The position numbers and the translations under genes are program-made. Below the pieces are notes generated by a model that saw nothing but the letters and a program-made list of their open reading frames with translations, searched no databases and had not been told where the DNA came from. Source: JAAZKA01 sp034926225 (GTDB taxonomy: Bacteria; Bacillota; Clostridia; Oscillospirales; QAMX01). From it: a DNA stretch of 64,000 nt. Of this stretch, positions 17,197-25,353 are shown piece by piece. Numbering within the stretch: position 1 is the stretch's first letter; each line of letters begins with the position of its first letter. The stretch is taken from contig JAYFRF010000013.1 of NCBI GenBank assembly GCA_034926225.1, positions 133,557 to 197,556 of the forward strand, given 5' to 3'.

Positions 17197-18051
17197 ATGG
17201 ACAAGCGAAATGACGAAATCAAGCGGATTGTATTGGATTACCTTTCAATCATCGTCGGCTGTGCGGTCATGGCATCGGCGTATCCGATGTTTTTAGTGCC
17301 GTGCCGCATCGCTCCGGGCGGCGTTTCCGGCATCTCGACCATTTTGAACGCATACTTAGGCGTTCCTGTAGGGCTTACGAATTTTATCATCTGCATTCCA
17401 TTGTTCATCTTAGGTTATAAAATCATCGGCCGTCGCTTTTTCTTCCGGTCTATCGTTGCAACGGCGTTATCCTCAGGGTTCATTGACCTCCTGCCGCTGC
17501 CTTCCGTCACCGATAATTTGCTGCTCGCGGCGATCTTCGGCGGCGTGCTGTTAGGTATTGGCCTCGGACTTGTCATGCGTGCAAGCGCGACAACAGGTGG
17601 TACCGATCTTGCTGGGGCGCTTCTCCATGCGAAGCTGAGCTTTTTTCCGGTCGGCGTCTATGTCTTCGCTTTTGATGGGCTCGTCATTGTAGCGGCGGCG
17701 ATATTCTTTTCTCTGGAAGCTGCCCTTGTAGCGGTGATCGCCGTATTCGTACAGTCCATCATCCTCGATCGCGTGATACGCGGGTTCGACGATGCTTTGG
17801 CATATATGATCGTCTCGCGTGAGAACGAGACGATTTCCCGCCGTGTGATGGCGGAACTGGGGCGCGGCGTGACGCTCTTTGAGACGGTCGGCGCGTTCTC
17901 TGGGGCACGTTCTCAGACGGTGCTGTGCGTGCTTCGGAAAACGCAGGTCGGCGCACTCCGCGCCATCATCCGCGAGACCGACCCGAACGCGTTCGTGATC
18001 GCAGCGGACGTATCGGAGGTCATGGGGGAAGGCTTTCAGCGTCTGGGCTAA
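17197..18051 (+). CDS. YitT-family membrane protein (DUF161/DUF2179)
   Basis: A 284-residue protein with five or six membrane segments (first at about 14-34), the signature GGVSGISTILN near residue 46 and ASATTGGTDLAG, followed by a cytoplasmic DUF2179 domain (about 215-280). Function unknown. The ATG at 17197 is three bases after the stop of the HAD gene, so translation is likely coupled. Confidence 0.9.
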   Translation: MDKRNDEIKRIVLDYLSIIVGCAVMASAYPMFLVPCRIAPGGVSGISTILNAYLGVPVGLTNFIICIPLFILGYKIIGRRFFFRSIVATALSSGFIDLLPLPSVTDNLLLAAIFGGVLLGIGLGLVMRASATTGGTDLAGALLHAKLSFFPVGVYVFAFDGLVIVAAAIFFSLEAALVAVIAVFVQSIILDRVIRGFDDALAYMIVSRENETISRRVMAELGRGVTLFETVGAFSGARSQTVLCVLRKTQVGALRAIIRETDPNAFVIAADVSEVMGEGFQRLG

Positions 18052-18058
18052 AAAGTAT

Positions 18059-18086
18059 CGCGGGAAACGGATATCCGTTTCCCGCG
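18059..18086. terminator. Stem-loop terminator between yitT-type gene and bioY
   Basis: A perfect 28-base palindrome, CGCGGGAAACGGAT and its complement, with a T run on the minus-strand side, so it mainly ends bioY transcription. Confidence 0.8.
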
Positions 18087-18091
18087 ATTCC

Positions 18092-18655
18092 TTATTTAGA
18101 AAAAGACTTGATATGAGGAGAAAGGAGCTTTGTCAAGGCGATAGCCAGTGCGATTTTGATGGCATCCGGTAATATGAACGGAAAAACGCACCAGACCAGC
18201 GCCGTTCCAAGTCCTATCGTGCCGGTAGTTCGCGTGTACACTGCCATAAACCATACGGTACCGAACGCATAGCATGCCACAAGTCCGAGGCTCATTCCCA
18301 GCAGCATGCCCAGCTTTTGCCCGCAAAGCTTCGTTACGAGCCAATAGGTCAGCGTTGTAAATAAGAATCCGACGATGTATCCGCCCGTCGTTCCGAGCAG
18401 TACCCCAAATCCGCCTCGGAACCCTGAAAAAACCGGCAGACCGATCACGCCGAGCAACATATAGACCAGTACCGCTATCGTCCCCCGCCGTCCGCCAAGC
18501 ATCCCGACCGCGCAAAATATGCTAAACGTTTGCAGTGTAAACGGTACCGCCGCCGGTACTGTAATCCATGCGCAAAGGGCAATCAAACAGGCAAACAAAG
18601 CGATATATACGAGTTCCGAGGTTCGGTTGCGGACATTGGCGCGGGTCTCTTTCAT
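18092..18655 (-). CDS. bioY: Biotin transporter substrate-binding component BioY
   Basis: A 187-residue membrane protein with VPFTLQTFSIFCAVGMLGGRRG and PVFSGFRGGFGVLLGTTGGY, the BioY hallmark. It binds biotin, alone or as the S component of an ECF transporter; no EcfA/T genes are near. Read from its own promoter. Confidence 0.94.
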   Translation of the reverse strand: MKETRANVRNRTSELVYIALFACLIALCAWITVPAAVPFTLQTFSIFCAVGMLGGRRGTIAVLVYMLLGVIGLPVFSGFRGGFGVLLGTTGGYIVGFLFTTLTYWLVTKLCGQKLGMLLGMSLGLVACYAFGTVWFMAVYTRTTGTIGLGTALVWCVFPFILPDAIKIALAIALTKLLSPHIKSFSK

Positions 18656-18688
18656 GACAGGTTCGACCTTCCTTTATATGATATGCGT

Positions 18689-18717
18689 AGTATAGCATAA
18701 ACACGCATGAATGTCAA
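18689..18717 (-). promoter_or_regulatory. Promoter of bioY
   Basis: Minus strand TTGACA (18712-18717), 17-bp spacer, TATACT (18689-18694). No BirA operator pattern was seen. Confidence 0.8.
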
Positions 18718-18868
18718 CTATAAATAAAAGAAAGGTTTACAATAAAAAGGCTCGGCATGATGCACATGATGAGTTTCGAATACAAAAGAGAATATAGACA
18801 AAAAACATGAAATGTAGCAGTAAAAATATAGGCGATGCGAAAAAAGTCGGCGGATGAGAAAATAACGC

Positions 18869-18897
18869 TTGACTTTTGAATAGGAATGTGTTATCAT
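18869..18897 (+). promoter_or_regulatory. Promoter of tRNA-Ala
   Basis: TTGACT (18869-18874), 17-bp spacer, TATCAT (18892-18897), about 40 bp before the mature tRNA. Confidence 0.75.
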
Positions 18898-18943
18898 AAA
18901 AAACGTTCCGAACGGGAAACGAAACCCGGGCGAACGGTTATCT

Positions 18944-19019
<76 letters not shown>

Positions 19020-19020
19020 C

Positions 19021-19060
19021 ATAAAGGGTCTAAAACGTAAGTTTTAGACCCTTTATTATC
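19021..19060 (+). terminator. Terminator of tRNA-Ala
   Basis: A 16-bp stem, ATAAAGGGTCTAAAAC with GTTTTAGACCCTTTAT, directly after the CCA end. Confidence 0.85.
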
Positions 19061-19124
19061 ATTATTTAGAACTTTACATGAAGTTACCGAAATATGGTTA
19101 CGTTTGAACTACCACCATTTTCGT

Positions 19125-19151
19125 TTTGGTCGTGAACGTTACACGACCAAA
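19125..19151. repeat. Inverted repeat downstream of tRNA-Ala
   Basis: TTTGGTCGTG and CACGACCAAA form a perfect 10-bp inverted repeat with a 7-bp spacer, followed by a third partial copy (CACGACCAC). The stretch 19061-19184 holds no clear gene; it may be residue of an element once inserted at the tRNA. Confidence 0.4.
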
Positions 19152-19184
19152 CTCACGACCACAAAAAAGTAGCTTAACGCGCTG

Positions 19185-19213
19185 TTGACATAAATGAAAA
19201 GCGGTGGTAATAT
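19185..19213 (+). promoter_or_regulatory. Promoter of the orphan solute-binding protein
   Basis: TTGACA (19185-19190), 17-bp spacer, TAATAT (19208-19213). Confidence 0.75.
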
Positions 19214-19230
19214 AAGGACAAAATGGTGCA

Positions 19231-19250
19231 TGATGGATATATATCCATCA
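19231..19250. promoter_or_regulatory. 20-bp palindromic operator candidate
   Basis: A perfect palindrome, TGATGGATAT then ATATCCATCA, about 10-30 bases after the predicted transcription start, the usual place for a repressor site. The cognate regulator is not identified. Confidence 0.6.
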
Positions 19251-19333
19251 AACATACACTTTATATTATAGCTAAAATAGAAGCTTGTCAAAGAACATGT
19301 CCATTAATATAATGTAACAGGAGAGGCGTTAAG

Positions 19334-20770
19334 ATGAGAAGGTCAATTGTATCTGTAGTATTGGTTCTTCTGATCCTGCTGACAGCCTGCGATGCACGGC
19401 AGCCATCCGGGCAGAGCACCGCAATGATTTCGTCTACTGTGCCGGTAAACACCGGGACGACCTTGACGATTCTCACATGGAATCGGCCGTTAGACGGCGC
19501 GCTCGACGAACTTTCCGATGTGCTAGAGGGAAAGGGCTTGAATATCTCCTTCCGTGTCCTGAACATTCAAGCAAATGCTCCGTCTCAGATCGTCGATTCC
19601 TATAAAGAACAGCTCAAGACGGCTGACATTACCATGTTCTATGATTACTCCACCATGTGCGCCGTCTACGACACCGGGATGCTGGAGGATTTTTTCGGAT
19701 ATGCAGAAAAGGACCCGCTGCTTTTTGAGAGCGTATCGGATGCCAGCTGGAATTCTTCTTTGTATAACGGCACGCAGATCGGATATCCGCTTCTAGAGCG
19801 TACGTCGGGGATCCTGCAGGCGAACAGCGTGTTTATCCGGACGGACGTCGTGGATGAGCTGGGGATGGAACTTCCCAAGACGCCGGAGGAGCTTTTGGAG
19901 TTATGCAAAGCCGCCCGCGAGCATGATCTCCCGTGCGAGTTGGTCACAAGCGCCGCGCCGCCGTATGCGTTCCAGCGCACGTATGACAACTGGCCGTTTT
20001 TCGTGGACGGCGATTCGCTGGCACTTTTTGAAGGGGATACGGTCAGCCCATACGTCGAATCCGATGTGTTCAAGCGGGACATGGAAAGCATTTCCGCATT
20101 CGGGCAGGAAGGACTTCTCAGGCTTCTGCTGCAAAACGATAAGATCAACGAATTCCAAAGCAAATGGGATGCGCTGGCCTGCCTCTATCCTGTCAGCGTC
20201 GCAGCGGACAGCGAATATGCGGGTATAGTGAAGCTCGTGCAGTTTGCGCCGGAGAAGGAGTACATCGCGGTCAATCCGAGCGTATTCCGCTGGGTCGGCG
20301 TTTCCTCGGCGAGCGAGAATAAGGAAAAAGTTTTCGACTTCCTGACCCTGCTGTACACGGACAGTGAGGTCTACGACGCACTTGTCTATGGCGTGGAAGG
20401 AAAACATTGGGAAAAGAACGCCGATGGCGTCTATAAAGTGCTGACCGATAACCCCTTCGGTACATTCTTCTCCTCCGCGCTGGAGATGAACCGCAGCAAG
20501 CGCGCAGCGTCCAGCGACGAGCTGTCCGCAGAGCAGATTTCGGCTTTTTACGCAGGTTCGCTTTCCTACCAGACGGATGCACAGGCGGTGAGCCGGATCT
20601 TTTCGAGCAGCGGCTTCGGCAACGAGAACACCGGGATGTTGTACATCCGCGCGGGACTCATACCGGAGGACGGGTTGGATTCCGCAATCCGTTCGCTGAA
20701 GGATGCGGGACTCGATAACGTCGTAAAGAGTTTTGCGGATCAGTACACAGCATATCTGGCGGGTAAATGA
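19334..20770 (+). CDS. Extracellular solute-binding lipoprotein (ABC transporter, sugar type)
   Basis: A 478-residue secreted lipoprotein: signal peptide with lipobox LLTAC (Cys19), then a substrate-binding fold of cluster D/ family 1 type (TILTWNRP start, VFIRTDVVDELGMELPKTPEELLEL). It should capture a sugar or oligosaccharide outside the membrane. No permease or ATPase gene is adjacent, so it works with a transporter encoded elsewhere or has another role. AGGAGAGG precedes the ATG; single-gene unit with its own promoter, palindrome and terminator. Confidence 0.85.
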   Translation: MRRSIVSVVLVLLILLTACDARQPSGQSTAMISSTVPVNTGTTLTILTWNRPLDGALDELSDVLEGKGLNISFRVLNIQANAPSQIVDSYKEQLKTADITMFYDYSTMCAVYDTGMLEDFFGYAEKDPLLFESVSDASWNSSLYNGTQIGYPLLERTSGILQANSVFIRTDVVDELGMELPKTPEELLELCKAAREHDLPCELVTSAAPPYAFQRTYDNWPFFVDGDSLALFEGDTVSPYVESDVFKRDMESISAFGQEGLLRLLLQNDKINEFQSKWDALACLYPVSVAADSEYAGIVKLVQFAPEKEYIAVNPSVFRWVGVSSASENKEKVFDFLTLLYTDSEVYDALVYGVEGKHWEKNADGVYKVLTDNPFGTFFSSALEMNRSKRAASSDELSAEQISAFYAGSLSYQTDAQAVSRIFSSSGFGNENTGMLYIRAGLIPEDGLDSAIRSLKDAGLDNVVKSFADQYTAYLAGK

Positions 20771-20840
20771 GCGCGTCGGGAGGCACATAACAAATACTGG
20801 TGATGTTATTATAGTTCGTCATCGACATTAATGACCGAGT

Positions 20841-20888
20841 AAATAAGAGGGGGCACTCCGTTACCCAACGGGGTGCCCCCTCTTATTT
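20841..20888. terminator. Long-stem terminator
   Basis: A 22-bp stem with one G-T pair (AAATAAGAGGGGGCAC arm and its partner) about 70 bp after the solute-binding gene. AT-rich flanks on both sides let it act for the converging acetyltransferase too. Confidence 0.85.
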
Positions 20889-20960
20889 ACCTTTGCCTTA
20901 CAGGTTAATCTGTCTTCCAACCTAAAAGACAATTGTTTTACATTCGGTGTAAACGAAGTA

Positions 20961-21851
20961 TTATGTGCGTGACAACATGGGAAATTTTATTCTTTCCGCG
21001 TTAAAGATGTTTTCTTTGTTATTCAACACAAACAGCGTCGTGTCCTCCTCCTCGGACACGGCAACATCAAATCCTTGCGTGTCAACAGGCGTAAAGCCCA
21101 AAATAACATTTTGCTTCTGTGCTGTCGCGACGGCTGACAAAATATGCCTAAGATTATTTTTCGCATCGCAGAAAATATCATAACAGGTAAGAAAGCCGTT
21201 TTCTTCTTTACATACGGCAATCGCGTCAAAATCCTCGGAATAAAACACGCAGTCCGTATAAAACATGGTGCAGTGAAACATGGCATACTCACATGAGCCG
21301 ACGGTAAATGACGCAAAGGGATTGCCGCCTTTCACCTTTTGCAAAAGAAAGTCCAGATCGCTTGGATTTTCCATGTCAAGCTTGCGCATTTTGCATGTTT
21401 GTGCGGTAACGCTTATACTGTAATCATATTCATGCTCTTTAACAAAACCGAATTTTGGATAAAAATCGGTTACGCTGTCGTTTGCGAATAAGAATATGGC
21501 ATCGCTCTTGTTCTGCCATTCGTCAATCGCCATTTCTATTAAAAAACGGGACAGACCGCGGTTTCGGTATGCCTTATCCGTCATGACCGCGCCAAGCTGA
21601 ACGTATCTTTTTGCTTTCCCGTTGTGGCGAACGTCCATAATAGAGACAAACAAGTTTGAAACAGCGTTACCTTCACGAAACAATGTGTACGGAATGATGT
21701 TATCCGTCCAAAAACCAAGATGGTAAAACCGTTCAAAGGACAGGCCGCCAAATGTGGCTTGTGAAAGTCTATCAAGACTTTTTCGCAGAGTTTCATTTTT
21801 CTGATACCCTTTTTCAAACGTGTAGCAGTAGTTTTTTATTATGTAATTCAT
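20961..21851 (-). CDS. GNAT-family N-acetyltransferase (two-domain)
   Basis: A 296-residue protein. The GNAT core is in the first half: VQLGAVMTDKAYRNRGLSRFLIE is motif A with the acetyl-CoA loop, then FYPKFGFVKEHEY. The second half (about 150-296) resembles the extra domain of Eis-like or other two-domain acetyltransferases. Substrate unknown. ATG at 21851 is nine bases after AAAGGA; a TTG nine bases earlier is less likely. Its codon use is more AT-rich than the neighbours and it sits behind an elaborate attenuator leader, both of which hint at acquisition and at inducible, possibly antibiotic-linked, expression. Confidence 0.82.
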   Translation of the reverse strand: MNYIIKNYCYTFEKGYQKNETLRKSLDRLSQATFGGLSFERFYHLGFWTDNIIPYTLFREGNAVSNLFVSIMDVRHNGKAKRYVQLGAVMTDKAYRNRGLSRFLIEMAIDEWQNKSDAIFLFANDSVTDFYPKFGFVKEHEYDYSISVTAQTCKMRKLDMENPSDLDFLLQKVKGGNPFASFTVGSCEYAMFHCTMFYTDCVFYSEDFDAIAVCKEENGFLTCYDIFCDAKNNLRHILSAVATAQKQNVILGFTPVDTQGFDVAVSEEEDTTLFVLNNKENIFNAERIKFPMLSRT

Positions 21852-21886
21852 ATATACCAATCCTTTTTCTTAAATTCCCGATTGCA

Positions 21887-22021
21887 TCATGATAAAAAGC
21901 TCCATCCTCGTTGTCGAGAATGGAGCTTTGGGTATACCGACTGATAGACTAGTCGGCCGGTCACAGCCAAAATGAAAGACGCAATGCGCCTTTTGAACAT
22001 AAATACAGTGTGACCGATCAT
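21887..22021 (-). CDS. Leader ORF 2, 44 codons, spanning the leader terminator
   Basis: An open frame starting ATG ATC GGT CAC and ending TGA 35 bases before the acetyltransferase ATG. The product would be basic and hydrophobic (MIGHTVFMFKRRIASFILAV at its start). Its ATG overlaps the stop of leader ORF 1 as ATGA. The frame runs straight through the terminator stem at 21896-21929, so a translating ribosome would affect the hairpin. Whether the peptide itself matters is not known. Confidence 0.5.
   Translation of the reverse strand: MIGHTVFMFKRRIASFILAVTGRLVYQSVYPKLHSRQRGWSFLS
21894..21929 (-). terminator. Leader terminator (attenuator) before the acetyltransferase
   Basis: A 10-bp stem (AAAGCTCCAT with ATGGAGCTTT) topped by CTCG/CGAG, followed on the minus strand by TTTTT. 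It lies between promoter and gene, as an attenuator would. Confidence 0.8.
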
Positions 22022-22083
22022 GACAAAGGCATCCCTTTGCTTATAACCCAATCCCGACAACGACCTAAAGCCTGTGTATACAC
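22018..22083 (-). CDS. Leader ORF 1, 21 codons
   Basis: A short frame from GTG at 22083, four bases after a perfect AAGGAGG at 22088-22094, ending TGA at 22018 that overlaps the ATG of leader ORF 2. The strong ribosome site about 60 bases after the promoter and the coupling to ORF 2 suggest a regulatory leader peptide (YTQALGRCRDW in its first half). Confidence 0.55.
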   Translation of the reverse strand: MYTQALGRCRDWVISKGMPLS

Positions 22084-22156
22084 AGACCCTCCTTGTTTAT
22101 CAGTAAACCGGATTATAATATGATCATCGTCACACCGCTTCCTGAGATTTTGGTTT

Positions 22157-22186
22157 ATTATAGCACATCCGATATCAACCTGTCAA
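22157..22186 (-). promoter_or_regulatory. Promoter of the acetyltransferase leader
   Basis: Minus strand TTGACA (22181-22186), 18-bp spacer, TATAAT (22157-22162). The leader is about 300 nt long. Confidence 0.85.
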
Positions 22187-22232
22187 CCGGAGATATAAAG
22201 TTTTATAAACAGCGGGAATTTCACCTGTTGAC

Positions 22233-22261
22233 TTGACAACCAAAACGTCCTATGATACAAT
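22233..22261 (+). promoter_or_regulatory. Promoter of the LysR gene
   Basis: TTGACA (22233-22238), 17-bp spacer, TACAAT (22256-22261), divergent from the acetyltransferase promoter. The ~100-nt leader after it contains a GC-rich stem-like stretch ending in TTTTT near 22335. Confidence 0.75.
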
Positions 22262-22363
22262 ATACAAAACCTATGTAATTAATATGCAATAGACAAAAGG
22301 CTTTTTGTGCCGTGTTTACTCGGCTTGGTGCGGTTTTTATAGAATGAAAGGAAGCTTGTTAAT

Positions 22364-23290
22364 ATGACCTTACAGCAGCTTTATTATATAATCACGATTT
22401 CTGAAACCGGTTCGCTCAACAAGGCGGCGGAAATTCTTTATGTAGCGCAGCCGTCCCTGACGAGTACGGTTAAGGAATTGGAAAAGGAAATAGGCATCAC
22501 GATCTTCAATCGCAGCGGAAAAGGCGTTACGTTGACCGGCGACGGCACGGAATTTCTGTTATACGCCCGGCAGGTATACGGACAATATATAATGCTGCTG
22601 GAAAGATTCGGGAAAAGTGGAAACCTGAAAAAGAAATTTGGCGTATCGACACAACATTATTCCTTCGCAGTGAAAGCCTTTGTCGAGATGGTAAAGACTT
22701 TCGATACATCAAAATATGAATTTGCCATTCGCGAGTCAAAAACCCGGGACGTTATTAACGATGTCAGCACGCTCAAAAGCGAAATCGGAATATTATACTT
22801 AAGTGATTTCAACCGAAAAGCTATCCTTAAACTCCTGACATCCAATAACCTTGAGTTTCACAGGCTTATCGACTGCAATGCGTATGTGTATCTGTGGAAA
22901 GGACATCCGCTGGCGAATGAGAAATCGATTCATTTTACGCAGCTTGACGATTACCCCTGCCTTTCCTTTGAACAGGGCGACAACAGTTCGTTCTATTTTG
23001 CGGAGGAAATCTTAAGCACGAATGAGTATCCGAGGACAATCAAGGCGTGCGACCGTGCGACTATGTTGAATCTGATGGTGGGACTTAATGGCTACACACT
23101 GTGTTCCGGTATCATCTGCGAGGAACTGAACGGCACCGATTTTGTCGCGGTTCCCTTTGAGGCGGACGATATAAATCCCAACAGCGTGATGGAGATCGGT
23201 TATATAGTTAGAAAAAACAACTTGCTCAGCCAGATGGGCAGCCTCTATATTGATGAGATCAAAAAATATCTTGGGATTTACGCCGTGTAA
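22364..23290 (+). CDS. LysR-family transcriptional regulator
   Basis: A 308-residue protein: N-terminal winged helix (1-60, SLNKAAEILYVAQPSLTSTVKELE) and a C-terminal effector domain. It is 121 bp upstream of the O-acetylhomoserine sulfhydrylase gene in the same direction, so it probably controls sulfur amino-acid synthesis, as CysB, CysL or MetR types do. An AAAGGAAG site precedes the ATG. Confidence 0.9.
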   Translation: MTLQQLYYIITISETGSLNKAAEILYVAQPSLTSTVKELEKEIGITIFNRSGKGVTLTGDGTEFLLYARQVYGQYIMLLERFGKSGNLKKKFGVSTQHYSFAVKAFVEMVKTFDTSKYEFAIRESKTRDVINDVSTLKSEIGILYLSDFNRKAILKLLTSNNLEFHRLIDCNAYVYLWKGHPLANEKSIHFTQLDDYPCLSFEQGDNSSFYFAEEILSTNEYPRTIKACDRATMLNLMVGLNGYTLCSGIICEELNGTDFVAVPFEADDINPNSVMEIGYIVRKNNLLSQMGSLYIDEIKKYLGIYAV

Positions 23291-23314
23291 TCCGTTTCAA
23301 ATCACATATAACAT

Positions 23315-23344
23315 ATAGGAACAGTCTATAACTGAGTATCCTAT
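23315..23344. promoter_or_regulatory. Candidate Rrf2/CymR-type operator upstream of metY
   Basis: ATAGGA (23315-23320) and TCCTAT (23339-23344) form an inverted repeat just upstream of the -35 box. The promoter of the nearby Rrf2 gene has a related TCCTACTT at 25279-25286 (minus strand). Confidence 0.4.
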
Positions 23345-23351
23345 TCACGTA

Positions 23352-23381
23352 TTGGACAGGAAGCGTATTCCATGATATCAT
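23352..23381 (+). promoter_or_regulatory. Promoter of metY
   Basis: TTGGAC (23352-23357), 18-bp spacer, TATCAT (23376-23381). Confidence 0.6.
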
Positions 23382-23411
23382 CAGTACAGAACAAAAAAGG
23401 AGGCGAGTACA

Positions 23412-24716
23412 TTGAAGACTCACAAAGATCCAAAGACATGGAGCTTTGAAACAAAGCAGGTACATATCGGGCAGGAACTGGAAGATCCGGCTACGGATGC
23501 AAGAGCGGTTCCCATCTACGCGACTACATCGTATGTGTTTCACAATTCACAGCACGCGGCTGACCGCTTTGGGCTGAGGGATGCCGGTAACATTTATGGC
23601 AGACTTACAAACCCGACGCAGGGAGTTTTTGAAGAGAGAATTGCCGCTCTGGAAGGAGGTACCGCGGCGCTGGCGGTGGCTTCCGGGGCAGCGGCGATCC
23701 ACTACACGATTTTAGCTTTGGCAAGAAGCGGTGAACATATCGTCGCATCCAAGACGATTTACGGCGGCACCTACAATCTGCTCGCGCATACGCTCCCGCT
23801 TTCATCCGGAATTACCGCTACCTTCGTGGATCCCGATGTCAAAGGTTCGTTTGAGGCGGCGATTCAAAAAAACACCAAGGCGATCTATATCGAAACTCTC
23901 GGCAATCCGAATTCCAATATCATCGATATTGAAGAGGTCGCCCATATTGCGCACAAGCATAAGATCCCGCTTGTGGTCGATTCCACCTTCGCCACTCCGT
24001 ATCTGGTCAGACCGATCGAATACGGCGCGGACATCGTCGTTCATTCGGCGACAAAGTTCATCGGCGGTCACGGTACGGCAATCGGCGGCGTGATCGTTGA
24101 TGGAGGAAAATTCGACTGGAAGGAGTCAGGCAAGTATCCGTGGATTTCGGAGGCAAACCCCAGCTATCACGGCATTTCTTTCGCCGACGCGGCGGGTGCG
24201 GCCGCGTTCGTCACCTATATCCGTGCGATTTTACTCCGCGATACCGGTTCCACGCTTTCTCCCTTCCATGCTTTCCTGTTCCTGCAGGGGCTGGAAACTC
24301 TCTCTCTGCGCGTAGAGCGCCACGTGGAGAACGCGTTGAAGATCGTAAACTATCTGGCCGGTCATCCGCAGGTCGAAGCCGTCCACCATCCGTCCCTTGC
24401 GGGCGAGCCAAGCCATCGGCTGTATCAGAAGTATTTTCCGGGCGGCGGAGGCTCCATCTTTACCTTTGAAATCAAGGGAGACGACAAGACGGCGCAGAAA
24501 TTTATCGACAATCTGGCAATCTTCTCGCTGCTCGCAAACGTTGCCGATGTCAAATCCCTGGTAATCCATCCGGCAAGCACGACGCATTCCCAGCTGACCG
24601 GCGAGGAGCTGCTCGAGCAGGGGATCAAGCCGAATACCATCCGTCTTTCGATCGGGATCGAAAAGGCGGAAGACCTGATTGCCGCGCTGGATGCCGCGTT
24701 TGAAGCGGTCAAATAA
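23412..24716 (+). CDS. metY: O-acetylhomoserine sulfhydrylase (aminocarboxypropyltransferase)
   Basis: A 434-residue PLP enzyme of the Cys/Met metabolism family. GRLTNPTQGVFEERIAALEGG, the PLP lysine in VHSATKFIGGHG (near residue 215) and the C-terminal VIHPASTTHSQL are all typical of MetY. It makes homocysteine from O-acetylhomoserine and sulfide. No ATG is available near the start; TTG at 23412 has AAAGGAGG eight bases upstream. Confidence 0.93.
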   Translation: MKTHKDPKTWSFETKQVHIGQELEDPATDARAVPIYATTSYVFHNSQHAADRFGLRDAGNIYGRLTNPTQGVFEERIAALEGGTAALAVASGAAAIHYTILALARSGEHIVASKTIYGGTYNLLAHTLPLSSGITATFVDPDVKGSFEAAIQKNTKAIYIETLGNPNSNIIDIEEVAHIAHKHKIPLVVDSTFATPYLVRPIEYGADIVVHSATKFIGGHGTAIGGVIVDGGKFDWKESGKYPWISEANPSYHGISFADAAGAAAFVTYIRAILLRDTGSTLSPFHAFLFLQGLETLSLRVERHVENALKIVNYLAGHPQVEAVHHPSLAGEPSHRLYQKYFPGGGGSIFTFEIKGDDKTAQKFIDNLAIFSLLANVADVKSLVIHPASTTHSQLTGEELLEQGIKPNTIRLSIGIEKAEDLIAALDAAFEAVK

Positions 24717-24728
24717 GGTGTAAAAACC

Positions 24729-24772
24729 GCAAAGCAGACGAAAACCCTCCCGGTGTTCTTCGTCTGCTTTGC
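24729..24772. terminator. Stem-loop between metY and the Rrf2 gene
   Basis: GCAAAGCAGACGAA and TTCGTCTGCTTTGC form a perfect 14-bp stem between the converging genes. No good T run follows, so activity as a terminator is a guess. Confidence 0.55.
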
Positions 24773-24800
24773 CATGCGGCAATAACGCCCTGTCATGATT

Positions 24801-25238
24801 TTAGATCATGGTATCGTTTGTATTCCGTACTCTCTGCTGATTGAGGATATCCTGAAGAGTGATCCCGTCGAGATATTCGGTAATCACGCGGTCAAGGCCC
24901 TGCCATACCGGAAGTGTGGCACAGTCCGCACTGCGCTCACATTGGTTGGGATGCTGCTCAAGGCATGCTACGGGGGAAAGGCCGCCTTCCGTGAGACGCA
25001 GCAACTCGCCGACCGTGTATTTTTCGGGAGCTCTGGCAAGCCGATACCCTCCTTGAAAGCCACGGCTGGTTTGCAAATAATCGGATCTGTTGAATACAGG
25101 GACGATTTGCTCCAGGTATTTTTTTGAAATATTTTGACGCTGCGCAATATCTTTCAACGCGACATACCCGTCATTCTGCTGCTCGGCAAGATCGAGCAGC
25201 ATGCGAAGAGCATACCTGCCCTTTGTAGAAATTTTCAT
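24801..25238 (-). CDS. Rrf2-family transcriptional regulator (CymR/IscR type)
   Basis: A 145-residue protein: MKISTKGRYALRMLLDLA opens the winged helix, and a Cys trio (C-x7-C-x5-C around residues 96-110) stands where IscR binds its iron-sulfur cluster. It could sense cysteine (with CysK, as CymR) or iron-sulfur status. ATG at 25238 follows GGGAGG by seven bases. It is divergent from mnmA, whose reaction needs sulfur from a cysteine desulfurase, and converges on metY, so a sulfur role is likely. Confidence 0.88.
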   Translation of the reverse strand: MKISTKGRYALRMLLDLAEQQNDGYVALKDIAQRQNISKKYLEQIVPVFNRSDYLQTSRGFQGGYRLARAPEKYTVGELLRLTEGGLSPVACLEQHPNQCERSADCATLPVWQGLDRVITEYLDGITLQDILNQQRVRNTNDTMI

Positions 25239-25263
25239 AAAGTCAGCCTCCCGTTTAAACCCT

Positions 25264-25292
25264 ATAATAACATATATTAAGTAGGAATTCAA
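25264..25292 (-). promoter_or_regulatory. Promoter of the Rrf2 gene
   Basis: Minus strand TTGAAT (25287-25292), 17-bp spacer, TATTAT (25264-25269). The spacer starts with TCCTACTT, a possible autoregulatory site. Confidence 0.65.
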
Positions 25293-25353
25293 GAGGACAC
25301 TATGAAAAACGATCTCTACATGATTATATCAAGACAGATAAGAGGCTGGCCAT

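Noticed and set aside
19061..19184. Possible C-terminal end of an integrase after tRNA-Ala
   Set aside because: No frame gives recognisable recombinase sequence and no duplicate of the tRNA 3' end was found in the window.
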